From a bacterium (GTDB lineage Bacteria > Zixibacteria > MSB-5A5 > GN15 > FEB-12): a DNA stretch of 5,759 nucleotides. The DNA lies in NCBI GenBank assembly GCA_030640905.1, contig DAOWIM010000337.1, forward strand, positions 1 through 5,759, written 5' to 3'. The position numbers were made by a program, and so were the translations under genes. Under the pieces are notes generated by a model. The model saw only the letters and a list, made by a program, of their open reading frames with translations, did not search any database and was not told the origin of the DNA. Shown piece by piece: positions 1 to 5,759 of this stretch. The first letter of the stretch is position 1, and each line of letters opens with the position of its first letter.

Positions 1-183
1 CAGCCTGCCTCCGCGGACGGCTGATAGCACCTTCCACGATACCACGGCGCTTGCCGCAGCAACCACCAGCAAGATGATGTGGAGGATATTTGGAGGAGTC
101 GTCACCAACGCCAGGTTGGCGGCGTATGCGTTGCCGGCTGACGCTACAACAGTAGCGACAGCAATGATGGAAATATTTCTCAT
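1..183 (-). CDS. Small exported or membrane protein, N-terminal part only (cut by window edge)
   Basis: I do not recognise this protein. The first 61 residues are visible, and no stop occurs before the left edge. It opens with MRNISIIAVATVVASAGNAYA, a classic signal-peptide shape with a basic start, a hydrophobic core and an AYA-A cleavage site near residue 21. A second hydrophobic stretch at about residues 33-50 looks like a membrane helix, followed by a basic segment (VRGGRL) that suggests a cytoplasmic loop. The ATG lies two bases after the stop of the upstream PATAN gene. A GAGG at 190-193, six bases before the ATG, lies inside the end of that gene, so translation is probably coupled. The context suggests it works with the PATAN protein, perhaps as a membrane sensor component, but that is inference. 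The first hydrophobic stretch could instead be an uncleaved membrane helix. Confidence 0.72.
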   Translation of the reverse strand, partial: MRNISIIAVATVVASAGNAYAANLALVTTPPNILHIILLVVAAASAVVSWKVLSAVRGGRL

Positions 184-185
184 TG

Positions 186-1388
186 TCAACCTCTAACCAT
201 TTTTACTACTTTGTCAGTCTGCTTCAGCGTTCTGTAAAAACTATCTTCGATATCATACCGTTTCACCAGATCTCGCCGGGTTGCCAGCGGTCCGGCTATC
301 TCTCGCTTGACTTTGCCCACTGCCTCTCGGAAAGGAGCCGTACCGAGCATCATATAGACATACTCCAACTGTCCGGCCAGCATCTGATCCAAGCCGGACA
401 TCAGTCGGTGCATCCTGATAGGCTGCGGCACAGCCTGTACCGCGGCGGTAAATCTCTCAAGGTCAGGCATGAGATCCGATGATGGATCAACTCCCGGAAA
501 GTATGCCAGCAATCCATCACGGTAGCGCGCCGCAAAAGAGCTGAACTGTGTATTGGTCTCCCCGACCACGCTCTCAACAACGGTGCGGATGCGATGAAAA
601 CAATGGCTGTACAGGTGGAAGATTATCGACAGAACAGCCACCTCTTCATCCTCCTGCTCAACCTCATCGTTCTCTTTCTTCCCGACCGCTTCAATCAGCG
701 AGTTGAGGATCAACTTGTAAGCGGCTCGACAGGTAACAAACTCACCGAACGGCGAGACATCTATCAATTCAGGAAGTGTCCGCTGACCATTGATCAACGC
801 CAGCACTTTGAATTCTTCAACCGTAAGCACGATTTCATCGCCGGGCACCTTCGGGGATGATGCCAGCGCCAGCATGACGTCATCGGGAGGCACGACTTTC
901 TGAATCTCAAGCCACTCGTCGATCCGACGCGTCCCCTCCATGATGACACTCATGGTAGGCATTTCCAGCAGGAACGGCGCATTCTTGGGAGCGGCATCCT
1001 CGTGGAAGTTAAATGATCCGTCTTGCCAGGCAAAAAGGTTATAGACGATCTCTTCGATCTGAAGTTTGAGGCACTCGGTAATTTCCTGCTTATCAAATAG
1101 ATTCATATCGATCAACGTCGTACCAAGCTGACGACCGGTCTGCTTGTGAAGGGTAATAGCGCGTTCCAGATCGGACTTGGATATCCTTCCCCGCCGCAGC
1201 AACATGCTCCCAAGGAGATCTTCCGAAGCATTCAGAGATGACGCAAAGATTATGTTGCCGTCCTTGAAAGCCACTTCTTTCTGCCGGGTCGATGTTTTGA
1301 CTTCAAGCACACCGGTCTTTTTTCCCGTAGACAGGAGCTGCAATATGTCAGGAAATGATACAGTCTGGAGATTACCTGCAAGGCTCAT
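186..1388 (-). CDS. PATAN/DUF4388 domain protein, probable signalling scaffold
   Basis: This is a 400-residue soluble protein without signal peptide or membrane segment. Residues 2-60 match the start of the PATAN (DUF4388) domain: SLAGNLQTVSFPDILQLL, then KKTGVLEV and the strand-turn FKDGNIIFAS. Residues 58-115 contain two LG...G-I...L units (LGSMLLRRGRIS; LGTTLIDMNLFD) resembling the small helical repeats at the N terminus of type II/IV secretion ATPases. LFAWQDGSFNFHE (118-130) matches the usual end of PATAN. Residues 184-236 look like a winged-helix module (LTVEEFKVLALINGQRTLPEL). An acidic linker (239-249) leads to a helical C-terminal domain of about 150 residues. PATAN domains are known from PatA and other two-component-linked proteins, where they are thought to mediate protein contacts; the partner here is unknown. 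The ATG at 1388 is chosen because AAGGG lies seven bases upstream; a TTG at 1403 would overlap that site. The gene is translationally linked to the membrane protein downstream. Confidence 0.88.
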   Translation of the reverse strand: MSLAGNLQTVSFPDILQLLSTGKKTGVLEVKTSTRQKEVAFKDGNIIFASSLNASEDLLGSMLLRRGRISKSDLERAITLHKQTGRQLGTTLIDMNLFDKQEITECLKLQIEEIVYNLFAWQDGSFNFHEDAAPKNAPFLLEMPTMSVIMEGTRRIDEWLEIQKVVPPDDVMLALASSPKVPGDEIVLTVEEFKVLALINGQRTLPELIDVSPFGEFVTCRAAYKLILNSLIEAVGKKENDEVEQEDEEVAVLSIIFHLYSHCFHRIRTVVESVVGETNTQFSSFAARYRDGLLAYFPGVDPSSDLMPDLERFTAAVQAVPQPIRMHRLMSGLDQMLAGQLEYVYMMLGTAPFREAVGKVKREIAGPLATRRDLVKRYDIEDSFYRTLKQTDKVVKMVRG

Positions 1389-1395
1389 TCCAAAA

Positions 1396-1401
1396 CCCTT
1401 C
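1396..1401 (-). promoter_or_regulatory. Ribosome-binding site that fixes the PATAN gene start
   Basis: On the minus strand this reads GAAGGG, seven bases before the ATG at 1388. An alternative in-frame TTG at 1403-1401 would add five residues (MKGFG) but overlaps this site and has no purine-rich site of its own. The ATG is therefore preferred. Confidence 0.65.
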
Positions 1402-1451
1402 AAATAAAGCGTTAAGTCCGCTATTTGGACGCATTTCGATACTTCTATACG

Positions 1452-1480
1452 ATTATCGGGTCACAGGCCTGATTTCTTAA
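1452..1480 (-). promoter_or_regulatory. Candidate sigma-70-type promoter for the PATAN gene
   Basis: On the minus strand TTAAGA (1475-1480; four of six bases match TTGACA) is followed after exactly 17 bases by GATAAT (1452-1457; five of six match TATAAT). It lies in the 112-base gap between the end of comEC and the ATG at 1388. This would give a leader of about 57 bases. It would let the PATAN gene and the membrane protein be expressed apart from murJ-comEC. No convincing terminator was found for comEC in the same gap, so read-through is also likely. This is a pattern match only. Confidence 0.38.
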
Positions 1481-1500
1481 GAGAGAAAATGCGGCGATGT

Positions 1501-3756
1501 TTACTCTGCGCAAACAGTTATGCCGCTAACAGTTGGAAATAGGGTCAGATTTCCGAGACCGGAGAGATCGAAAATTCGGCTATCGGACTGAAACCCGTCA
1601 AGGCGAGCGCAGACAATTTGAGCATATCCGGCTGCAAACAACAACTGGATCTGATCATCCGGCAAACTACACCGATTGCCAAAAACAACAGCCGATGGTA
1701 TCTGCTGGCTGTCCGGTGGTTCCTCGTCGGGTTGACAACCGGACACAAAACGAATCCGACCAGAGCCAAACGAGAGCAACAAATCAGAACCTGACATACA
1801 GTATCCATCCAGCACAGGCTCCGGTGCGCCGCCAACCAGGATTTTGACAGATGGCGCTTTCCCGCTATCGGGCCTGCGGTCGATCAAGTCTCGGGCGCTG
1901 TTCTCCAGAAAAGCAGCCACAAACAGTGTCTCGACCTGGTAAGTTGCAACCAGCCTGACAATGTCATCAATTGCCCCGTAGTCGGCCCTCATCAGAATAA
2001 TCTGGTGCAGCCGATCAATTCCGAGATTCCGCAGAGCCGGTACAACTACGACCTCATCAATCTCCCACTCCTTGCGATGAATGTCGGTGATGACAAGATC
2101 AGCTTCATTCGAGTCGAAATGCCTCACAACCGCTCCCACTCCACCGGGCAGACCAAAGAGATGAACCGACCGACTATGCCTGACTTCAAAAGCAGACACG
2201 ATTCCACTGACCAGAGCAAAGTTGGCCATTATAAGAGATGCGAATATCGCTGCTCGGCGCGCCGCTCTTGATCTGATCGCCAGTGCTATGAGGAAAATAA
2301 GGGCGTAAATGGCCAGCAGCCATCCAACCGGCCAGTCCGACAACTGCAGAACAGGCACATGATCGCCGCCAAAGATATCCAGCAGCCAGAGTATTGATTT
2401 CATCAGAACATTCAGCAACGATCCGACCAGAAGGCCGAGCGAGGGCAGGATCAGATCAGCAACGAGCAAAATCAAAATACCGATCACAGCCAGCGAGACA
2501 AGCGGCACAATGGCAAGGTTGGCCACAACTGACACCAGTGGCACTCGTTGAAAATGATAGGCAACCAGCGGTGCCGAGCATATCTGGGCTACAAGTGAAA
2601 TCATCAGGGGGAAAATAGCATACCGATAGACAGGCCGACGGTGGATCGGCGCGAAGAGACGGCCAAGCCGGGGCACGATAAATATCAATCCCCAGGCAGT
2701 GACAAATGAAAGCTGGAACCCAACATCGAACAACTGAGCAGGGTCAAACAGGAGAATCACCAGCGCGGTGGCGGCAATGATATTGTTAAGATCAATTTTT
2801 CGTTCCAGAAGCCCGGCCAGTATTACCAGTGACGCCATAATCGAAGCTCGCGTTACCGAAGAGTCACCATAGGAGAGAGCAGCAAAGAGGAAGATAACAC
2901 CAAAAAGCACAATCGCCCGCCTGCCGCGTCGCAGCGAAAACGGTCTCAGGATGTAGGCGATGAAGAGCAGAACGATTGCAACATTCGATCCCGAAACGGC
3001 CAGCAAATGCAACGTCCCTGAATCCCGAAAACGAGAATATATCTCCGGCGAGATATTGCGGGTTTCGCCTATGAGAAATCCTGAAGCCACGGCTGCGGAA
3101 GCAGGCGTCAAGTTGCGCGCGAACGAACCGGTAATACTGCGGCGCAACTGATCCACCTGGCGAAAGAGACCGTGACTGCCGCTATGGTCGCTGCGGACAT
3201 GCAACAAACTGGGGAGATAGACGACACCAAAAATCCCCCGCAGGTGGAGATACCGACCATAGTCAAATCCATCGGTTCCGGACCTGCTCACAACCGGGTA
3301 GATACGACCAAACAGTTCAACCCGATCGTTGCGCTGCAAGGCGGTGGTCGTGTCACCCACTCGAAGCATGATAGCGCCGCTGACCTGATAGGTTCGGTCG
3401 GAGATAATTGAATCCAACGCGACTTTCACTTCGGTCCGACTGGACTTCAGCTCCGGCCAGTCGGATACTCGCCCAAAAATATGGTACATCTGGTCTGACC
3501 GGGCGAAACGGGAAATATGATTCGGGCCAGTATCGTAGACTTCAAGGGCATAATGAAATCCGGAAAAACAGAAAAATGCCAGACCAAAAACAACAGCGGC
3601 AAATGTGCGGTAGCGACTGACACCAAGCACACCCAGGACAAACATGACGATAGCCGCCAGAAGAAACAGCCATGATGGATACCGACTGAGTTCAGCCGCA
3701 GCTACTCCCGATACTACAAAGCAAAGCAGAAAAAGGCTGGGGTATCGGCGGATCAT
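1501..3756 (-). CDS. comEC: ComEC/Rec2-family DNA-uptake channel with degenerate metallo-beta-lactamase-like domain
   Basis: ComEC forms the inner-membrane channel through which single-stranded DNA enters the cytoplasm during natural transformation. The 751 residues show the full family order. Membrane helices fill residues 7-70. A DUF4131/OB-like extracytoplasmic region covers about 75-190, with NDRVELFGR and GFDYGRYLHLRG. The Competence core spans about 220-520, with HLLAVSGSNVAIV (250-262), SVTRASIMASL (300-310) and LFDPAQLFDVGFQLSF (336-351). The C-terminal domain (about 528-751) aligns by eye with the usual metallo-beta-lactamase-like domain, for example VVVPALRNLGIDRL (570-583). However, the expected metal-binding motifs are missing, including the HxHxDH equivalent at 588-598. 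The channel may therefore work without the nuclease-like activity proposed for this domain. The ATG at 3756 follows AGAGG with a nine-base gap and is 12 bases from the murJ stop, indicating one transcript. The family call is firm; DNA uptake in this organism is inferred. Confidence 0.95.
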   Translation of the reverse strand: MIRRYPSLFLLCFVVSGVAAAELSRYPSWLFLLAAIVMFVLGVLGVSRYRTFAAVVFGLAFFCFSGFHYALEVYDTGPNHISRFARSDQMYHIFGRVSDWPELKSSRTEVKVALDSIISDRTYQVSGAIMLRVGDTTTALQRNDRVELFGRIYPVVSRSGTDGFDYGRYLHLRGIFGVVYLPSLLHVRSDHSGSHGLFRQVDQLRRSITGSFARNLTPASAAVASGFLIGETRNISPEIYSRFRDSGTLHLLAVSGSNVAIVLLFIAYILRPFSLRRGRRAIVLFGVIFLFAALSYGDSSVTRASIMASLVILAGLLERKIDLNNIIAATALVILLFDPAQLFDVGFQLSFVTAWGLIFIVPRLGRLFAPIHRRPVYRYAIFPLMISLVAQICSAPLVAYHFQRVPLVSVVANLAIVPLVSLAVIGILILLVADLILPSLGLLVGSLLNVLMKSILWLLDIFGGDHVPVLQLSDWPVGWLLAIYALIFLIALAIRSRAARRAAIFASLIMANFALVSGIVSAFEVRHSRSVHLFGLPGGVGAVVRHFDSNEADLVITDIHRKEWEIDEVVVVPALRNLGIDRLHQIILMRADYGAIDDIVRLVATYQVETLFVAAFLENSARDLIDRRPDSGKAPSVKILVGGAPEPVLDGYCMSGSDLLLSFGSGRIRFVSGCQPDEEPPDSQQIPSAVVFGNRCSLPDDQIQLLFAAGYAQIVCARLDGFQSDSRIFDLSGLGNLTLFPTVSGITVCAE

Positions 3757-3765
3757 CGAAAGAAA

Positions 3766-3770
3766 CCTCT
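3766..3770 (-). promoter_or_regulatory. comEC ribosome-binding site overlapping the murJ stop codon
   Basis: On the minus strand AGAGG starts inside the murJ TAG stop (3771-3769), sharing its last two bases. It sits nine bases before the comEC ATG. Ribosomes finishing murJ would clear or occupy this site, so translational coupling is likely. Confidence 0.65.
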
Positions 3771-5334
3771 ATTTTCGCAGCAACAGCCGTGGGACTCGCC
3801 AGACTTCTCGAACCCTGAATACTAAACAGAAAAGCAGATACATAATTCCTCCCGCCACCAGCAGAACCAATAAGTCCTGCAGTCGTTGCATCAATGCTGA
3901 ATCCCCGATAGAAAAACTGATCGGCAACAGTCGGGCGCAATAGAAAGCCAGCACTGCCGCTACGATCATCCGCACCACATCGACCAGTATTCGCGTGTAT
4001 GGAATTGCAATCCCTTTCGACGGCAGGAATATCGCCAGCAGAACAAAATTGATTAGCCCGGCGACCGAAGTTGCCGCCGCCAGCCCGGCAAAATCAAGCA
4101 TCTTGATCAGCGGATAGTAGAGAGCAAGATTGACCCCCACCGTAATTATCGAAATTCTCATCGGTAGCTTTGAGTCGTTGAAAGCGTAGAAGAACGGCAC
4201 GATCACTCTCACCCCGGCAAACCCAATCAAACCATAAGAGTAGTGCAACAGGGCCAGAGCGGTGCTGCTTGATTCCCCGGCGCCAAAAGCGCCCCACTGG
4301 AATATTAACGCTACCAGTTCCCGCCCCGCCATCGCCAGAAATACTGCCGACGGGATAATCAGAAACATGTTGGCCGAAATGGTCTCGCGGAATATTCGGC
4401 TGAGCCCCTCCGAATCGTTACGGGTTACCAACTCCGATACTTTCGGAAGAGCCACTGTGCCAAGAGCTACGGCAAAGACACCCAGCGGGAAATGCATCAG
4501 ACGATACGAATAGCTCAGATACGAAATCGACCCCTCGACCATAAACGATGCCAGCAGCGTACTGACCAGTATGTTTACACGACCCGCCGAGAGACCGACA
4601 ATCATCGGACCAATCAATCTGAGGACTCGTTTGAGGCCTTCGTCAAGGAAATCAAATATCAGCCGGAACCGATACCCGATCCGCCGCAACGATGGCAACT
4701 GGATCGCGATCTGCCCCACGCCGCCAACCAGAACCCCGATTGCCAGCGTATAGGCCGGTTGGTCGAAGAAGTTGTAAAGCCCCACCACCGACAGGATAAC
4801 CCCAAGGTTGAACATCGCCGGAGAAAGAGCCGGAACACCAAACCTGTCAAATGAGTTGAGCATTCCCATCACCACCGCCGAGAGCGAAACCAGCAGCAGA
4901 TAGGCAAACATGATTTGGGTCAGATTGACCGTGAGATCGAATTTCACCGGAAGAGGGACAAAACCATTGGCCGTGATATAGACAATCGCCGGGGCAGCAA
5001 TGATCCCCATCAGGACTATCAACCCGACCACCGTCAGGACCGCCGTAATGACTATCGAGGCCAGCCGAAACGCTTTTTCATCCGATTCCCGCACCATCTG
5101 CTCTTTGAATACCGGCACAAACGCAGAGGAGAGAGCGCCTTCGGCAAACATGTCCCGCAGGAGGTTGGGAATCCGGTAGGCGGCGATAAAGGCGTCCGTA
5201 ACCAATCCGGCTCCAAAGAAATAGGCCATCACCTGTTCCCGCACCAGCCCCAGAATCCGGGAAAAAGCGGTCGCTGCCGAAACTTTGCCGGCCGACCTAA
5301 TTACAGAACTTCTTGTGCTATTAGTGGTTGACAA
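3769..5334 (-). CDS. murJ: MurJ (MviN) lipid II flippase
   Basis: MurJ flips the peptidoglycan precursor lipid II across the cytoplasmic membrane. The 521-residue length fits the family (about 511 in E. coli), and hydrophobic segments along the whole chain fit its 14 membrane helices. Residues matching the functionally important ones of E. coli MurJ are present: R26 and R32 in SRILGLVRE, D47 in GLVTDAF, R60 in RIPNLLRDMFAEGALSSAF, and R278 in YSYRLMHFPLGV (E. coli R18, R24, D39, R52 and R270). The protein should be active. The start is taken as the TTG at 5334-5332. No ATG, GTG or other TTG lies between it and the in-frame stop at 5370-5368, and the next candidates fall inside the first helix. 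It would extend the N terminus about eight residues beyond the E. coli protein. No Shine-Dalgarno site precedes it, which is odd. It heads the murJ-comEC unit and diverges from rpsT. Confidence 0.96.
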   Translation of the reverse strand: MSTTNSTRSSVIRSAGKVSAATAFSRILGLVREQVMAYFFGAGLVTDAFIAAYRIPNLLRDMFAEGALSSAFVPVFKEQMVRESDEKAFRLASIVITAVLTVVGLIVLMGIIAAPAIVYITANGFVPLPVKFDLTVNLTQIMFAYLLLVSLSAVVMGMLNSFDRFGVPALSPAMFNLGVILSVVGLYNFFDQPAYTLAIGVLVGGVGQIAIQLPSLRRIGYRFRLIFDFLDEGLKRVLRLIGPMIVGLSAGRVNILVSTLLASFMVEGSISYLSYSYRLMHFPLGVFAVALGTVALPKVSELVTRNDSEGLSRIFRETISANMFLIIPSAVFLAMAGRELVALIFQWGAFGAGESSSTALALLHYSYGLIGFAGVRVIVPFFYAFNDSKLPMRISIITVGVNLALYYPLIKMLDFAGLAAATSVAGLINFVLLAIFLPSKGIAIPYTRILVDVVRMIVAAVLAFYCARLLPISFSIGDSALMQRLQDLLVLLVAGGIMYLLFCLVFRVREVWRVPRLLLRK

Positions 5335-5355
5335 AGGGGATCTGCCGATTATATT
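5328..5355 (+). promoter_or_regulatory. Strong sigma-70-type promoter for rpsT
   Basis: A perfect TTGACA (5328-5333) is followed after 16 bases by TATATT (5350-5355; five of six match TATAAT). Transcription would begin near 5362 and give a leader of about 34 bases before the S20 start. The segment 5350-5357 (TATATTTA) with the upstream TTG also resembles the Bacteroidetes TTG / TAnnTTTG promoter, differing only in the last base. The -35 box covers the first codons of murJ on the other strand. Confidence 0.72.
5348..5353 (-). promoter_or_regulatory. Candidate -10 box for murJ, overlapping the rpsT -10 box
   Basis: The minus strand reads TATAAT exactly, 13 bases upstream of the murJ TTG start. 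No good -35 box is present; the 17-base spacer position holds AGTATT. Transcription from here would start near 5341 and leave only about six or seven leader bases. That would fit the lack of a Shine-Dalgarno site at murJ. It is based on one hexamer, so another promoter further upstream remains possible. Confidence 0.4.
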
Positions 5356-5382
5356 TATGGGTTGTATTCAAATACTGATTGA

Positions 5383-5387
5383 AAGGA
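5383..5387 (+). promoter_or_regulatory. rpsT ribosome-binding site supporting a TTG start
   Basis: AAGGA lies eight bases before the TTG at 5396. It supports this non-ATG start over longer in-frame versions that would begin far upstream within the murJ-overlapping region. Confidence 0.75.
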
Positions 5388-5395
5388 AACACACA

Positions 5396-5650
5396 TTGCC
5401 GAGTCATAAGTCCTGCAAGAAACGCATGCGCACCTCCAACGATGAGCGGCTGCGTAATCGGGCCATCAGCTCCCAGATGCGGAAGACCATCAAAGAACTC
5501 CGCACCGAGACTGACAAAGAAAAAGCTCAGGTCAAGTATCGGGAAGCTGCCTCGCTTCTGGACAGAGCAGCCCAGCGCCATATCATTCACAAGAAGAACG
5601 CCGACCGTAACAAATCGCGTCTGGCTCTCTTGGTTGGGAAGGTTGGCTGA
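5396..5650 (+). CDS. rpsT: 30S ribosomal protein S20
   Basis: S20 binds 16S rRNA and helps assemble the small ribosomal subunit. The 84-residue product has the normal family length and a strongly basic composition. Diagnostic segments are (M)PSHKSCKKRMR at the N terminus, DERLRNRAISSQMRKTIK (15-32), YREAASLLDRAAQRHIIHKK (47-66) and ADRNKSRLALL near the C terminus. They match the three-helix S20 fold. The start is the TTG at 5396: it has a good Shine-Dalgarno site eight bases upstream, and the MP-HKS beginning is usual for the family in several phyla. TTG is a weak start for a ribosomal protein and may relate to expression control; in E. coli, S20 starts at UUG and is autoregulated. The gene is monocistronic, with its own promoter and terminator, and diverges from murJ. 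Confidence 0.97.
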   Translation: MPSHKSCKKRMRTSNDERLRNRAISSQMRKTIKELRTETDKEKAQVKYREAASLLDRAAQRHIIHKKNADRNKSRLALLVGKVG

Positions 5651-5680
5651 CCACCGTTTTTTGGATGTCCCAAGACGTGC

Positions 5681-5710
5681 GCCTCGCCGGTCAACCCGGC
5701 GGGGCTTTTT
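5681..5710 (+). terminator. Intrinsic terminator of rpsT
   Basis: A ten-base-pair GC-rich stem (GCCTCGCCGG with CCGGCGGGGC, one G-U pair) closes a five-base loop (TCAAC) and is followed directly by TTTTT. It lies 30 bases after the rpsT stop. The minus strand has no T run after the stem, so it terminates only plus-strand transcripts. Confidence 0.9.
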
Positions 5711-5759
5711 CGTGTCCAGCTGTAATCGACGCTCGGAGCGATTTCCAAGCCGGTTACAC

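Noticed and set aside
1389..1403. TTG start at 1403 for the PATAN protein
   Set aside because: It overlaps the Shine-Dalgarno site of the ATG at 1388 and has no site of its own. The PATAN family usually begins close to the SLAGNL segment.
1420..1490. Possible comEC terminator: a GTCC...GGAC hairpin near 1412-1426 and TTTCT...AGAAA near 1473-1488
   Set aside because: Stems are only four or five pairs, mostly AT in the second case, and neither is followed by a T run on the minus strand.
1545..1835. Frameshift in the comEC tail as the explanation for the lost metal-binding motifs
   Set aside because: The comEC frame runs unbroken, and the family-like strands continue through the region. The overlapping minus-strand frame shows none of the missing histidine motifs.
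1533..3620. Several plus-strand open frames of 60-100 codons opposite comEC
   Set aside because: They have low-complexity, polar or arginine-rich translations with no recognisable domains, and they lie wholly antisense to a well-supported gene. They are shadows of its reading frame.
4492..5331. Plus-strand frames of 120 and 138 codons opposite murJ
   Set aside because: The translations are rich in R, Q, N, D and P without hydrophobic cores, as expected from the complement of membrane-helix codons. There is no ribosome site and no known motif.
5321..5590. Minus-strand frame of 89 codons opposite rpsT
   Set aside because: It is antisense to a firmly identified ribosomal protein gene and spans the divergent promoter region. 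No domain was seen.
5711..5759. Short tail after the terminator with TGTAA...TTACA and CGCTC/GAGCG inverted pieces
   Set aside because: I tested for a tRNA or another hairpin, but no cloverleaf, T-loop signature or long stem forms. The stretch is too short to assign.

Overview
The window is a compact bacterial chromosomal segment. Four genes run on the minus strand, and one ribosomal-protein gene diverges from them at the right end. By eye the base composition is near balanced, perhaps slightly GC-rich. Shine-Dalgarno sites are recognisable and two genes start with TTG. The S20 protein begins MPSHKS, a start I associate with FCB-type bacteria (Bacteroidetes/Chlorobi/Zixibacteria-like), and a PATAN/DUF4388 protein is present. 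These suggest a free-living, Gram-negative-like bacterium, possibly from a little-cultured phylum. The taxonomic guess is weak.

Layout from right to left. rpsT (5396-5650, plus) encodes ribosomal protein S20 and ends at a strong intrinsic terminator (5681-5710). A 61-base divergent region separates it from murJ (5334-3769, minus), the lipid II flippase. The two opposing -10 boxes overlap in one AT-rich patch there, and the -35 box of rpsT lies on top of the murJ start codon. comEC (3756-1501, minus) follows murJ after 12 bases, with its ribosome-binding site overlapping the murJ stop codon, so the two are almost certainly co-transcribed. After a 112-base gap holding a plausible internal promoter comes a 400-residue PATAN/DUF4388 protein (1388-186). 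Two bases further on is a small membrane or exported protein that runs off the left edge (183-1).

Together the minus-strand genes are envelope-related: peptidoglycan precursor export, a DNA-uptake channel, a probable signalling scaffold and an unrecognised membrane protein. Adjacency of rpsT and murJ is, from memory, common in other bacteria. The most notable feature is the C-terminal domain of ComEC. It keeps the outline of the usual metallo-beta-lactamase-like domain, but the expected metal-ligand motifs appear to be substituted or absent. No mobile element, CRISPR array, tRNA or rRNA was seen. I found no convincing new multi-gene system.
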